A stretch of 64,000 nt of DNA from Streptomyces nigra (GCF_003074055.1 NZ_CP029043.1:434001-498000); one strand, 5' to 3'. Counted from the first letter of the stretch, positions 6,548 to 14,944 are shown. Numbers and translations: made by a program. Notes: a model not told the origin generated them from the letters alone.

Positions 6548-8671
6548 TCAGCTCCCCGTGGGCGGGATGTGCTCGGCCACGCCCTCGGGCACGCGGGCGT
6601 CCGGGGCCGGGTCGGTGGCGGGTGTGGAGCCGTCCGTGCCGCCGGTCGTGGAGGGTGCCGCGGACGTGGGCAGGGTGAGGGTGAGCGGCCCGGTGGCCGG
6701 GTCCGTCCAGCCGGAGCGGTGGCCCGCGTACGCCTGGCCGAAGGCGGTGCCCGAGCGGGTGGTGCCGTCGGGCACGGTGGCGGGGACGTCGACGCCGGCG
6801 GGGACGTCGACGGTGACGGTGTCGCCGATCCGGTAGGCGGTGACCTGTCCGTCGTCCACGGCGGTGCGCCAGGCGGCGCGGCGGGCCAGTTCTGCGCCGA
6901 TGGCCTTCATCCGCAGGTTGACCAGCGGGGTGTCGGCCGCGAACAGTTCCTCGTAGCCGTCGAGGACGCCGTCGAGGACCGGGTAGGCGATCCGCTCCTC
7001 GGCCAGGTTGGACTGGTGGATGAAGTGCGGCTTGGGGTCGTTGGCGAGGACGTGGCCGAGGGCGATCTGCCGTTCCAGGGGCACGATGTGCTCGGTGTAG
7101 CCGGTGGCCGGGTCGAGCGGGGCCGGAAGGCAGGTGGTGGTGGCCGGGTTGTCCTCGCAGATGCCGCTGCCGCCCTGGGCGCGGCTGGTGTAGATCCAGT
7201 TGTACTCGTCGACCTGCTCGGCGGCGCGGCCCGCGTTGTAGAAGACGTTCATCGGGTAGCGCGGGACGGTGGTGGCGGGGCCGACCCGGCGCTGGCCGGG
7301 TTCGCGGGAGTTGTCGGAGGCGAGCCAGGTGACGCCGGTGTCGGCGAGGGCGAGCGCCAGGTTGGGGTTGTCCTCGGGCTGCTGGGGCAGCACCTGGAGC
7401 CCGGAGTGTTCGCCGGTCACCAACTCGTCGTCGTCCAGCGGGAGTCCGGCGGCCTGCCCCCAGACGCGGTTGTGGGCGATCTCGTCGGCGATGTCGTCGC
7501 GGCCGACCCACTTGGTGCTGCCGTCGGCGTCGGTGGCGCAGCGCCAGGGCACGACGGAGGTGTCCTGTTCGCAGCCGAGGAATGCGTGTGTATAGGTGTG
7601 GTTGATCCAGCGGAAGGCGTCGCGCCGGGCCACGAGCCGGTCGGCGAGCGGGTCGGCGCCGTCGTGGTCCTCGCGGTGGTCGACGCTGCCGGCGGCGTTG
7701 TAGGCGAGGTCGAGGGTGAAGCCCTGCTCCTGCTGCCAGGTGACGGCGTGGTCGACGTCGTCGGGGGTCATTCTGATCGGGTCGGGGGTGGCGTTCGGGT
7801 CGGTGCAGTCGACGTCGCCGGGGGTGCAGTTGAGGGTGGGGTTCCAGCGGTCGTCGCCCGCGAGGACGTCGTCGACGTGGACGGCGAAGTAGTTGCGCGA
7901 GGCGCCGAGGTGGACGCCTCCGGTCATCCAGGCGACGATGCCGCGGGCGAGCAGCCGGAACTGCTGCTGGTGGCGGTTGTAGACGAAGGTGACGACGAGT
8001 TCTCGCCGCCCGTCGTGCCGGTACTCCCCCACCAGGGAGCCCTTCCGGGTGGTGCCGGGGATGTCGGCCTGCACGTACGGCGTGAAGTCGGCGCCCTCGG
8101 CCGGGCCGGACAGGAAGGCGTAGCTCTCGCCGACGTCCGGGGCGTTGTCCTCGAAGGGCACCGGTCCGTCGAGGTAGCCGAAGGGCCCGGACCGCCCGGC
8201 GTCGGTCACCTCGGCCCGCGCGCCGTCGAGGCTGCCGGAGTAGCCGCCGTTCACGGGGTACTGGAGTCCGGCCTCGGGGCGGGCGTAGGTGTAGGCGTCG
8301 ACCTGCGGGACGTCGTACTCCTGCTCGTACGCCACGAGGGCGGCCATCTCCGCCGAGCCGGCCGGGAACGGGTTGTCGTTGGGCAGGACGACCGCCTGGA
8401 ACTTGGCGCGGTCCCGGCCGTCCACGGTGTCCGCGAGGTAGCCGGCGTCGATCACGGGGCGGTCGGACCGGGTCAGGTCGATCTCCGTGTACGGCGTTCC
8501 GGCGGTCCGCAGTTCGGCGGCGATGGCGTCGGTGGCCGGTCCGCCGTCGCTGACGACGAGGACCCGCAGGTCGATGCGGGGCGCCGGCTCCGCCGCCTGG
8601 GCGGCGGGTATGCCGAGAGCCGCCAGCAGGGCGCCCGTCGTCAGCACAGTGGTGCTCAAGGTCCGCTTCAT
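6548..8671 (-). CDS. Secreted polysaccharide deacetylase-like protein (Agd3/PelA CE18-like)
   Basis: Predicted 707 aa. I chose ATG 8671, preceded by a GGGGAGGGG box, over upstream in-frame Met codons because it gives a clean signal peptide, MKRTLSTTVLTTGALLAALG followed by a cleavage site after A-Q-A. The middle region has H-V-D-D at residues 265-268 and H-T-Y-T-H at 358-362, the Asp-Asp and H-x3-H metal and catalytic motifs of polysaccharide deacetylase folds. R-Y-P-M-N-V-F-Y-N and E-H-S-G-L-Q are further conserved-looking blocks. The overall layout resembles fungal Agd3 and the deacetylase part of PelA (CE18). It would partly deacetylate a GalNAc polymer outside the membrane. The C-terminal 50 residues are a Thr/Ser/Pro-rich low-complexity tail. 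Family assignment rests on motifs I read by eye. Confidence 0.72.
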   Translation of the reverse strand: MKRTLSTTVLTTGALLAALGIPAAQAAEPAPRIDLRVLVVSDGGPATDAIAAELRTAGTPYTEIDLTRSDRPVIDAGYLADTVDGRDRAKFQAVVLPNDNPFPAGSAEMAALVAYEQEYDVPQVDAYTYARPEAGLQYPVNGGYSGSLDGARAEVTDAGRSGPFGYLDGPVPFEDNAPDVGESYAFLSGPAEGADFTPYVQADIPGTTRKGSLVGEYRHDGRRELVVTFVYNRHQQQFRLLARGIVAWMTGGVHLGASRNYFAVHVDDVLAGDDRWNPTLNCTPGDVDCTDPNATPDPIRMTPDDVDHAVTWQQEQGFTLDLAYNAAGSVDHREDHDGADPLADRLVARRDAFRWINHTYTHAFLGCEQDTSVVPWRCATDADGSTKWVGRDDIADEIAHNRVWGQAAGLPLDDDELVTGEHSGLQVLPQQPEDNPNLALALADTGVTWLASDNSREPGQRRVGPATTVPRYPMNVFYNAGRAAEQVDEYNWIYTSRAQGGSGICEDNPATTTCLPAPLDPATGYTEHIVPLERQIALGHVLANDPKPHFIHQSNLAEERIAYPVLDGVLDGYEELFAADTPLVNLRMKAIGAELARRAAWRTAVDDGQVTAYRIGDTVTVDVPAGVDVPATVPDGTTRSGTAFGQAYAGHRSGWTDPATGPLTLTLPTSAAPSTTGGTDGSTPATDPAPDARVPEGVAEHIPPTGS

Positions 8672-9036
8672 GCGGTCGCTGTCCCCTCCCCGTGCAGGGG
8701 TGAGCATGGCTCCGCAGAGCGGACGCACCCCCGCGCGCGACGCCGGCTTCCCCCTCAGAGACCGGTCGTCGACGCATCCGTCGCGTCAAATAGTGATGTA
8801 TCTGTGGAGCTTTCGTGCTCTTGCTGCGGAAGCTGACGGAAAAACGCAGGTTCGCCGGGGACCGTCGGCCCGTCCGGGCCGTGTGCTCGGCCGTTCGCCG
8901 TGGCTGTCCGGCGGAGGCCCGGCGATCACTTCGCCGCAGGTCGGGGAAGCGGAGGCGGGATCATGGGCAGGGTGGGGCGAGCCGGTGCGAATGCCACTGG
9001 TATGGACCGGTCCGGTGCGGGGACACGCGCCGGTTT
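8672..9036. other. Intergenic region upstream of the Pel-like operon
   Basis: No gene is visible here. The stretch must contain the promoter of the minus-strand polysaccharide operon. The most AT-rich part is 8787-8815, which on the minus strand contains T-T-T-G-A-C-G, a possible -35. Close by, GACGC and GCGTC arms flank a 7-bp centre, a weak inverted repeat. Nothing else is identifiable with confidence. Confidence 0.35.
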
Positions 9037-9057
9037 CCGGTCATCTTTGATGACCGG
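9037..9057 (-). terminator. Hairpin after the flavoprotein gene
   Basis: CCGGTCATC, a TTT loop and GATGACCGG form a perfect 9-bp stem with a 3-base loop. It lies 38 bp beyond the stop of the minus-strand flavoprotein gene (9095). It is a plausible factor-independent terminator without a U-tract, which is common in Streptomyces; an operator is the alternative. Confidence 0.5.
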
Positions 9058-9094
9058 TCACACCGCTCGGGAGGGGGAACGCGGCCTTCCGCGA

Positions 9095-9658
9095 TCAGGG
9101 ACGCGCCCATGACGTCGGCCTCCACAGCCCCGACCGGTTCAGCGACTGCGGGCAGTGGAGGTAGACCTCGTCGATGTCGAGCACGAGCGCCAGCCGGGGC
9201 CGCCGCCCCTCACGTGCCATGGCGTCGAAGAAGGGGGCGTCGGTGAGGACGCGGGCGCGCCCGTTGACGCGCAGCACCTGCCCGCGGCCCGGGACGAGAT
9301 AGAGCAGCCCGGCGTGCGGGTTGGCGAGGATGTTGTGGAAGCTGTCCGCGCGCCGGTTGCCCGGCCGGTCGGGCAGCGCGATCCTCCCCGGGCCGAGGAC
9401 ATGGGTGAAGCCGGGTTCCTCGCCGCGCGGGGACACGTCGCAGTTCCCGTCGGCGTCGGCGGTCGCGAGGAGGCAGAAGGGCGACCGGGCGATGATGTCC
9501 CGGTCCTCCTCGGTGAGCCGGTCGTGGACCTTGTCGATCACCACCGGCCAGGGTTCCCCGAGCAGCTCGCGCAGTTCCTCACCCGAGCCGAGCTCCACCC
9601 ATCCCTCGTCGCCGAGAGGGTCCGGACGGCTGTCGGCGCTTTCGGACGTGTACGGCAA
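9095..9658 (-). CDS. Pyridoxamine 5'-phosphate oxidase-like FMN flavoprotein
   Basis: Predicted 187 aa. It matches the MSMEG_1061-type branch of the PPOX split-barrel family: S-P-F-C-L-L-A-T-A-D-A-D-G-N-C-D-V-S-P-R-G is the first strand pair with the FMN-phosphate site, then A-L-P-D-R-P-G-N-R-R-A-D-S-F-H-N-I-L and L-L-Y-L-V-P-G-R-G-Q-V-L-R-V-N-G-R-A form the barrel core. Members bind FMN (or F420/heme) and act as oxidoreductases on unknown small substrates. It is a single gene with an iron-box-like palindrome 58 bp upstream of the ATG, so iron repression by a DmdR/IdeR-type protein is inferred. Confidence 0.85.
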   Translation of the reverse strand: MPYTSESADSRPDPLGDEGWVELGSGEELRELLGEPWPVVIDKVHDRLTEEDRDIIARSPFCLLATADADGNCDVSPRGEEPGFTHVLGPGRIALPDRPGNRRADSFHNILANPHAGLLYLVPGRGQVLRVNGRARVLTDAPFFDAMAREGRRPRLALVLDIDEVYLHCPQSLNRSGLWRPTSWARP

Positions 9659-9715
9659 GCCCGGCTCCCGGTGTGCGGTTCGCGTGGATGACGGCGGGCG
9701 CCACGCTATCCGATG

Positions 9716-9734
9716 TTAGGTTGACCTTACCTAG
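9716..9734 (-). promoter_or_regulatory. Iron-box-like operator (DmdR/IdeR type)
   Basis: The 19 bases TTAGGTTGACCTTACCTAG match the DmdR1/IdeR consensus TTAGGTTAGSCTAACCTAA at 15 positions, with the outer TTAGGTT and ACCTA arms intact. It sits upstream of the FMN flavoprotein gene and overlaps the stop codon of the STAS gene that ends at 9731. I counted the match by eye; a position-weight-matrix score was not run. Confidence 0.6.
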
Positions 9735-10099
9735 ACGGGTGGCCGGTTGGCGGGGGCGGGCTGGAGGCGGGTGGCGGCCTCGCCGTCGGGGTGGATGGTG
9801 AGGATCTGGTCCAGCCCGACGATGCTCAGGACGCGCAGTGTGTTGGCCGGTACGGCGGCCAGCACGAGCTGCCCTCCGGCGGACTGGGCGTGGTGGTGCG
9901 CGGCGATCAGGGCGGTGATGCCGCTCGAGTCGCAGAACTCCAGGGCGCCCAGGTCGACGACGAGGCGCTGGCCCGGCCGGAGCGTGATCGTGGGCAGCAG
10001 CTCGCGGAGCTCGCCGGCGTTGACGTAGTCCAGGTCGCCTGAGACCTCGAGGACCGGCCCGGTCACGGCGTCCCGGGTGCTGATCGTGAGTGTGTTCAT
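9731..10099 (-). CDS. STAS-domain anti-sigma factor antagonist
   Basis: Predicted 122 aa, one STAS domain. It has L-E-V-S-G-D-L-D-Y-V-N-A-G-E-L, V-V-D-L-G-A-L-E-F-C-D-S-S-G-I-T-A-L, and the C-terminal helix region. The D-S-S-G motif contains the serine that anti-sigma kinases phosphorylate in SpoIIAA/RsbV proteins. ATG 10099 lies 13 bp after the stop of the PP2C gene, so the phosphatase and its probable substrate are co-transcribed. Dephosphorylated antagonist would bind an RsbW-type anti-sigma factor and free a SigB-like sigma factor. No kinase or sigma gene lies nearby. Confidence 0.88.
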   Translation of the reverse strand: MNTLTISTRDAVTGPVLEVSGDLDYVNAGELRELLPTITLRPGQRLVVDLGALEFCDSSGITALIAAHHHAQSAGGQLVLAAVPANTLRVLSIVGLDQILTIHPDGEAATRLQPAPANRPPV

Positions 10100-10112
10100 C
10101 GTGTGCCGCTCG

Positions 10113-11411
10113 TCAGGTTTCGCTCGTCGGGTCGTCGGAGGAGGGGACACCGATCGCGAGGAGTGCGGTGTCGTCGTCGAGACCGTCCCCGAACCCGGCC
10201 AGCAGGTCACCGAGGGCTTCGATGACGGCGTGCGGGGGGCGGCCGGCCTGGGTGGCGGCGAAGGCCAGCAGGGCCTCGTCGCCGTAGAGACTGGTGCGGT
10301 CGTCACCGGTACGGGCCTCGGTGAGCCCGTCGGTGTAGAGCAGCAGGGTGTCGCCGGGGCCGAGGGTGGTCGCGGCCGCGGTGAAGGGTGCGGCGGGCAG
10401 GATGCCGACCAGCAGCCCACCGGGGGTGGGCAGATAGGTGGCGGTGCCGTCGGCGCGCAGCACCAGGGCGGGCGGGTGGCCGCCCGAGGCGAGGTGGACG
10501 GTGAGACGCCGGGAGGCGGGGTCGGGCTCGATCGTGCCGAAGAGGGCCGTGCAGTAGCGCGGGTCGCCGCTCGCGGCGTAGCGCTCGTGCAGCACCTTGT
10601 TGAGGGTGGTCAGCGCGGAGACCGGGTCCGGGTCGTGCAGGGCGGCGGCCCGCAGGGTGTAGCGGGTCAGCGAGGTGAGCGCCGCCGCCTGGGGGCCCTT
10701 GCCGCACACGTCGCCGAGGAAGAACCCGAAGCGCTCGCCGCGCTTGGTGTCCAGCGGGAAGACGTCGTAGAAGTCGCCGCCCAGCCGGTCCGGGGAGGCG
10801 GTGTGGTAGTGCGCGGCCGTCTGCGCGCCGGGTACGTCCGGCAGGATGTCGGGGAGCAGGGACTGCTGCAGCACGGTCATGGCGTCCTGCAGCCGGGCCC
10901 GGTCGGCCTCGGCCTGGCGGCGCGCCTCGTCGGCGGCCCGCTGGCGGCGCAGCAGCTCCTCCTCGTAGGCCCGCCGGTCGCGGGCGTCGAAGACGGTGGT
11001 GCGGATCAGCAGGGGCTCACCGGTGGTGCCGTGCTTGACGACGGAGGACACCAGGACGGGCATCCGGCCGCCGTCGGCCTGCTTGAGCTCCAGTGCGATG
11101 CCGCTGATGTCGCCCTGCATACGCAGCAGCGGCGCGAAGTGCGTCTCGTGGTAGAGCTTGCCGCCGACGGTCAGCAGGTCGGTGAAGCGCAGCCGTCCCA
11201 CCACGTCCTGCCGGGACCGGCCCAGCCAGTTCAGCAACGTGGAGTTGATCTTGGCGATCGTCCCGTCCATGAGCGTCGACAGGAAGCCGCACGGTGCGCT
11301 GTCGTACAAGTCCTCGGCGCTGTCCTCCAGCAGGGCGGCGAAGGCGGCGTGGGCCGTCTTGTCGTCGCCGGCGTCGTGCGGGTCGGAGTGCTGCCCGGCC
11401 CAGGACATCAT
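10113..11411 (-). CDS. rsbP: PAS-PP2C (RsbP-like) protein serine phosphatase
   Basis: Predicted 432 aa. The N-terminal half is a PAS domain (Y-D-S-A-P-C-G-F-L-S-T through I-N-S-T-L-L-N-W-L-G, then V-V-G-R-L-R-F-T-D-L-L and the L-I-R-T-T-V-F-D strand, roughly residues 25-150). A short charged coiled-coil linker (R-R-Q-R-A-A-D-E-A-R-R) and a PP2C/SpoIIE domain follow, with L-G-G-D-F-Y-D-V-F, F-L-G-D-V-C-G-K-G and L-L-L-Y-T-D-G-L-T-E-A. The start ATG at 11411 overlaps the hydrolase stop as ATGA. The arrangement matches Bacillus RsbP, which senses energy stress through its PAS domain and needs RsbQ. It probably dephosphorylates the downstream STAS protein. Confidence 0.85.
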   Translation of the reverse strand: MMSWAGQHSDPHDAGDDKTAHAAFAALLEDSAEDLYDSAPCGFLSTLMDGTIAKINSTLLNWLGRSRQDVVGRLRFTDLLTVGGKLYHETHFAPLLRMQGDISGIALELKQADGGRMPVLVSSVVKHGTTGEPLLIRTTVFDARDRRAYEEELLRRQRAADEARRQAEADRARLQDAMTVLQQSLLPDILPDVPGAQTAAHYHTASPDRLGGDFYDVFPLDTKRGERFGFFLGDVCGKGPQAAALTSLTRYTLRAAALHDPDPVSALTTLNKVLHERYAASGDPRYCTALFGTIEPDPASRRLTVHLASGGHPPALVLRADGTATYLPTPGGLLVGILPAAPFTAAATTLGPGDTLLLYTDGLTEARTGDDRTSLYGDEALLAFAATQAGRPPHAVIEALGDLLAGFGDGLDDDTALLAIGVPSSDDPTSET

Positions 11412-12211
11412 CGTAGTCCGGCGAGGAACGCGGTGATGGCCTCGTTGGTGGCGTCCGGGGCGGACAGGTGGGGGCAGTGCCCGGTGGCGTCGAGGGTCAC
11501 CAGCGTGGAGTCCGGGATCGAGCGGTGCACATACGCGCCGACCTCGCGGGGGGCGATCACGTCCTGGGTGCAGTCCAGCACCAGGGTGGGCACCCGTACC
11601 CGCTTCAGGTCCTCGCGCGAGTCCGACAGGAAGGTGGTGCGGGCGAAGACCCGGGCCATGTCGGGGTCGGTGGCGCAGAAGCTGTTGCGCAGCTCGTCGC
11701 CGAGCTCGGGACGGTCGACGTTGCCCATGATCACCGGGGCCATCGCGGCCGACCAGCCGAGATAGTTCGACTCCAGGGAGCCGAGCAGCTCGTCGATGTC
11801 GTCCTCGCTGAAGCCACCGCGGTAGCCGTCCTCGTCGATGTAGCGCGGCGACGGCGCGACCATGACCAGGGCGCCGATGCGCTCCGGGGCGAGGTCCGCG
11901 GCGAGGACGCCGATCATCGCGCTCACGGAGTGCCCGACGAAGACCGCGTCCTGCAGGTCCAGCGCCTCGCAGACCTCGACGACGTCCTGGGCGTACCCGT
12001 CCAGGAACGAGTAGCGGCCCTCGGAGAACGCGGACGCGTCCGAGCGTCCGGCGCCCACGTAGTCGAAGAGGACCACCTGGTAGTCGTCGGCGAGCGCGGG
12101 CACGGTCAGCCGCCACATGTTCTGGTCGCAGCCGAAGCCGTGGGCCAGCACCACCGTGCGCCCCTGCGGGTTGCCGGTGACGGTGACGTTGTTCCTGCGC
12201 ACTACGTCCAT
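11408..12211 (-). CDS. rsbQ: RsbQ-like alpha/beta hydrolase
   Basis: Predicted 267 aa. It begins [18 protein letters not shown], close to known RsbQ N-termini. Motifs: [11 protein letters not shown] oxyanion region; nucleophile elbow G-H-S-V-S-A-M-I-G; Asp in C-T-Q-D-V-I-A-P; His in [10 protein letters not shown]. In Bacillus subtilis RsbQ supplies a small hydrophobic product or cofactor that activates the PAS phosphatase RsbP. The direct ATGA coupling to a PAS-PP2C gene supports the same role here. ATG 12211 was chosen on homology; an upstream ATG near 12245 would add a poor N-terminus. Confidence 0.88.
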   Translation of the reverse strand: MDVVRRNNVTVTGNPQGRTVVLAHGFGCDQNMWRLTVPALADDYQVVLFDYVGAGRSDASAFSEGRYSFLDGYAQDVVEVCEALDLQDAVFVGHSVSAMIGVLAADLAPERIGALVMVAPSPRYIDEDGYRGGFSEDDIDELLGSLESNYLGWSAAMAPVIMGNVDRPELGDELRNSFCATDPDMARVFARTTFLSDSREDLKRVRVPTLVLDCTQDVIAPREVGAYVHRSIPDSTLVTLDATGHCPHLSAPDATNEAITAFLAGLR

Positions 12212-12327
12212 ACCGGCCAGTGTCGCAGCTCGACGCGTCGGCATATGACACGGGTCCGTGCCAGGGGTCGCGTTCCAGGTCCGGGGCCGGACGCGTGGAC
12301 GGCGCCGGCGCGGGGAGAGATGAGACG

Positions 12328-13482
12328 GTGACGCCCGAAGAAGAGACGAACACCGAGGCGTGGACGGCGTACGGCCACCACCACCTGCGGCGAGCCACTC
12401 CCCTCCCGGAGGCCGACCGGATCGACTGGGGGCCAGGCGGGTCCGGACCCGGCGACGAGCCCCTCGGCGACCTGCGGGGCCTGCGCGTGCTGGACCTCGG
12501 CTGCGGACCGGCCCGCCACGCCGCCCACCTCGTGCGCGACCGGGGCGCGCGCGTGGACGCCGTGGACTCCTCCCCCTCACAGATCGAACGCGCCCGGTCC
12601 CGCTACGACGGCCTGCCCGGGCTGACCCTGGTGTGCGCGGACGCCGTGGAGCACCTGCGCACGACCGACCCGTACGACGTCGTGTACGCCGTCCACGCCG
12701 TCCCGTACATCGATCCGCACCGGCTGCTGCCCGAGCTGGCCCGGTCGGTCAGGCCGGGCGGCCGAGTCTGCTTCACCGTCCTGCACACGAACTCCGCCGG
12801 GCACGGCCCGGGCACCGAGGTGGCCGCTCGGCCGGAGGTCCTGCACCTTGCCGGGGGCGGGGAGACCACCGTGCGGATGTGGGTGCTGACCACCGAGGTG
12901 TGGACGGAACTCTTGGAGACGTATGGACTGCTGGTGGAGTCCGTCACGGCCCTCGACGCGCCCGAGGCGGGCAATCACGCCTCCTACCGCCTCTTCGAGG
13001 TCCGCCGTCCGGTACGGATCACCTCCCGGCCCCGCACGCGGCGCCCGCCCGTGCCGCACGCGGCGATCGGCGTCGGGGCGGTCCTCCTGGGGCCGGACGG
13101 GCTGCTCCTGGGCCGGCACCGGCGGGGCACCCTGGAACTGCCCGGCGGCACCGTGGAGCCGGGCGAGTCACTGCGGGAGACGGTCGTACGGGAACTCGCC
13201 GAGGAGACCGGTCTGCTCGCCGACCCGGCCGACGTACGCCTGCTCGGCACGCTCGTCGACGAGGTCGGGGGCGTCGTACGGATGACCGTGGGCGCCGTCG
13301 TCACCGCGTGGCGGGGGACGCCCGCCGACCAACCCGACGAGTCCGTCGGCGACTGGCGCTGGTGGCCGCTGGACGCGTTGCCGCCCGGCCTCTTCGAGTG
13401 CAGCGCCCAGATCCTCACCGCCTGGCGGCCCGGCCTGCCCATCGATCATCGCCCGGCCCACTTCACGCCGTTCGCGTCCTGA
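12328..13482 (+). CDS. Class I SAM methyltransferase fused to a NUDIX hydrolase
   Basis: Predicted 384 aa from GTG 12328, preceded by GGGGAGAGA. Residues about 1-220 are a Rossmann methyltransferase, with [13 protein letters not shown] as motif I, D-A-V-D-S-S-P as motif II and Y-A-V-H-A-V-P-Y near motif IV. Residues about 240-375 are a NUDIX domain whose box reads G-G-T-V-E-P-G-E then R-E-L-A-E-E-T-G-L, with all the consensus Glu residues. There is no stop or frameshift between the halves. The same fusion is known in other actinomycetes, but I know of no assigned substrate; clean-up or modification of a nucleoside diphosphate derivative is a guess. It is divergent from the rsbQ operon. Confidence 0.85.
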   Translation: MTPEEETNTEAWTAYGHHHLRRATPLPEADRIDWGPGGSGPGDEPLGDLRGLRVLDLGCGPARHAAHLVRDRGARVDAVDSSPSQIERARSRYDGLPGLTLVCADAVEHLRTTDPYDVVYAVHAVPYIDPHRLLPELARSVRPGGRVCFTVLHTNSAGHGPGTEVAARPEVLHLAGGGETTVRMWVLTTEVWTELLETYGLLVESVTALDAPEAGNHASYRLFEVRRPVRITSRPRTRRPPVPHAAIGVGAVLLGPDGLLLGRHRRGTLELPGGTVEPGESLRETVVRELAEETGLLADPADVRLLGTLVDEVGGVVRMTVGAVVTAWRGTPADQPDESVGDWRWWPLDALPPGLFECSAQILTAWRPGLPIDHRPAHFTPFAS

Positions 13483-13500
13483 GCGGGCGACACAGGGTGG

Positions 13501-13545
13501 ACCCGCCGAGGCGCCCGGTGTGGTGGGCGGGCGGCTCGGCGGGGT
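13501..13545. terminator. Bidirectional terminator between convergent genes
   Basis: ACCCGCCGAG at the left end pairs with CTCGGCGGGGT at the right end. Inside, CGCCC and GGGCG form a second stem segment. It lies between the methyltransferase-NUDIX stop (13482) and the convergent FAD-binding gene stop (13563). Confidence 0.55.
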
Positions 13546-13562
13546 CAGGGGGCGGCCGGTCG

Positions 13563-14270
13563 TCAGCTCGCCAGGGTGGTGACCTGGGCGCGGATCACGT
13601 CCCAGGCGGCGGCCGGGACGTCGTCCAGGGCCGTGGCCCGCAGTTCGTCCAGGGTCTCCCCTGGCTCGTCCGCCGCGGTGGCGGCCGCGTGGACCACCTC
13701 GTAGCCGTCGCGGACGGCCACCCGTATCGCGACCCGCCCGTCGTCCTCGGCGTGCGCGGCCGAGGCGACGACCAGCGGCGGCTCCCCGCCCGGCGCGGCG
13801 TCCAGCTTGCGGAACGTGCTGGCGAGCGGAGGGCGCCAGTTGAGGCTGAGCAGCAGCGGGCGCTTGGCCACCAGCTCGGACAGGTCCGTCTCGCGGACGC
13901 CGTCGCTCTCCAGCACCGTCGCCCTGGCGTCCAGGACGAGTGCCGCGGGGAGGAGACAGCGCAGGGTGCTGCCGACGACGTTGCCGCCGACGGTAGCGCT
14001 GCGCCGGACCGCCCCGGTGCCCACGCCGGCGGCGGCCAGCCGCAGGACGTCCGGGACGCGGTCGCCCATCCGCGCGAGGACCACGGCGGCGCCGACGGCG
14101 TCCCGTTCGAGGAGGTTGGCCTCGGGCACCTCCCGCAGCGACATGGCCGTCTCGGGGAAGCCGTCCCGTTGCCAGGTGGCCCACAGCAGCGTGGCCCCGC
14201 CGATCGGCACCGCCCCCTCCGCCAGACACTCCCGCGCTTCGGCCACAGATGTGGGCAGACGCAACAGCAC
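13563..14270 (-). CDS. FAD-binding (CoxM/xanthine dehydrogenase medium subunit-like) protein
   Basis: Predicted 235 aa. The N-terminus is poor in the usual pyrophosphate loop, but P-I-G-G-A-T-L-L-W corresponds to the A-G-G-T-x-L block, and A-T-V-G-G-N-V-V-G is the second FAD-binding motif (T-I-G-G-N-x-x) of molybdenum-hydroxylase medium subunits. The C-terminal CO-dehydrogenase flavoprotein domain spans roughly residues 135-235. Start: GTG 14270 or GTG 14279, both behind GAGAGAGG; I give the shorter. No large molybdenum subunit or 2Fe-2S subunit is beside it, so it is an orphan medium subunit, shorter than the usual 280-300 aa, and may act alone or with a distant partner. Confidence 0.75.
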   Translation of the reverse strand: MLLRLPTSVAEARECLAEGAVPIGGATLLWATWQRDGFPETAMSLREVPEANLLERDAVGAAVVLARMGDRVPDVLRLAAAGVGTGAVRRSATVGGNVVGSTLRCLLPAALVLDARATVLESDGVRETDLSELVAKRPLLLSLNWRPPLASTFRKLDAAPGGEPPLVVASAAHAEDDGRVAIRVAVRDGYEVVHAAATAADEPGETLDELRATALDDVPAAAWDVIRAQVTTLAS

Positions 14271-14399
14271 CGTGACCACCCTGCCTCTCTCGAGATCCGG
14301 ATCGGGACCGCGGGCTGGTTCCGGCCACCCGCCCCGCCGGTAAGACAATCCGCGGACCGGGGGGCGCGTACAGGGCTCACACGCGCACGGGGTCCCCGC

Positions 14400-14852
14400 T
14401 CAGCCGGCCGCCGGGGAGGCCAGGAAGGCGGTGAGGCTGTCGAGGAGCATCGTGCTGCCCTGTTCGGACATGTCGCGCTCCTCGGCGGTGGGGCTCGTCT
14501 GGCGGACGACGATCTCGGTGCGGCCGCCGTCCCGCGCGTCGAGCTCGACCGTCATGACGGCGGGGTCGGGCCGGCCGGGCACGTCCATGCCGACGACGAG
14601 CCGGCGGTCGGTGACGACGTCGAGGTAGGAGCCCGTGAGGGGGAACGAGGTGCCGTCCGGGGTGACCATCGTGGCCTTCCAGGCCCCGCCGGGCCGGACG
14701 TCCATCTCGACGGAGCCGGGTTCGGCGCCGGCCCACCGGGCGTACTGGCCGGCGTCGGTCCACGCCCGCCACACCGCGCCGACGGGCGCGTCCAGGGTGC
14801 GGGTGAGGGTGTAGGTGAAGCCGTCGGCCGGGGTGTTCTGCTGGGCGCTCAT
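14400..14852 (-). CDS. SRPBCC (AHSA1/Aha1-type) protein
   Basis: Predicted 150 aa. The START-like fold is seen from L-T-R-T-L-D-A-P-V-G-A-V-W-R-A-W-T-D, then M-D-V-R-P-G-G-A-W-K-A-T-M, and the C-terminal long helix with M-L-L-D-S-L-T-A-F-L-A. Such proteins bind hydrophobic ligands or act as chaperone activators; many are of unknown role. ATG 14852 follows GAGGAGA at good spacing. It is a single gene between the FAD protein and the GntR regulator, with no obvious functional partner. Confidence 0.85.
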   Translation of the reverse strand: MSAQQNTPADGFTYTLTRTLDAPVGAVWRAWTDAGQYARWAGAEPGSVEMDVRPGGAWKATMVTPDGTSFPLTGSYLDVVTDRRLVVGMDVPGRPDPAVMTVELDARDGGRTEIVVRQTSPTAEERDMSEQGSTMLLDSLTAFLASPAAG

Positions 14853-14944
14853 CACTGTCTCCTCGGTAGGTGGTGACGATGTCGCCTTGGTAGACGGCCG
14901 CCGTCCCGAGAAGTCATCGGCGCCCATCGGTCGTGGGGGTGGCC

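Noticed and set aside
818..8836. Long plus-strand open frames opposite the polysaccharide operon
   Set aside because: They are antisense shadows of high third-position GC; their products are low-complexity Gly/Arg/Asp-rich and show no known motifs, while the minus frames have full domain signatures.
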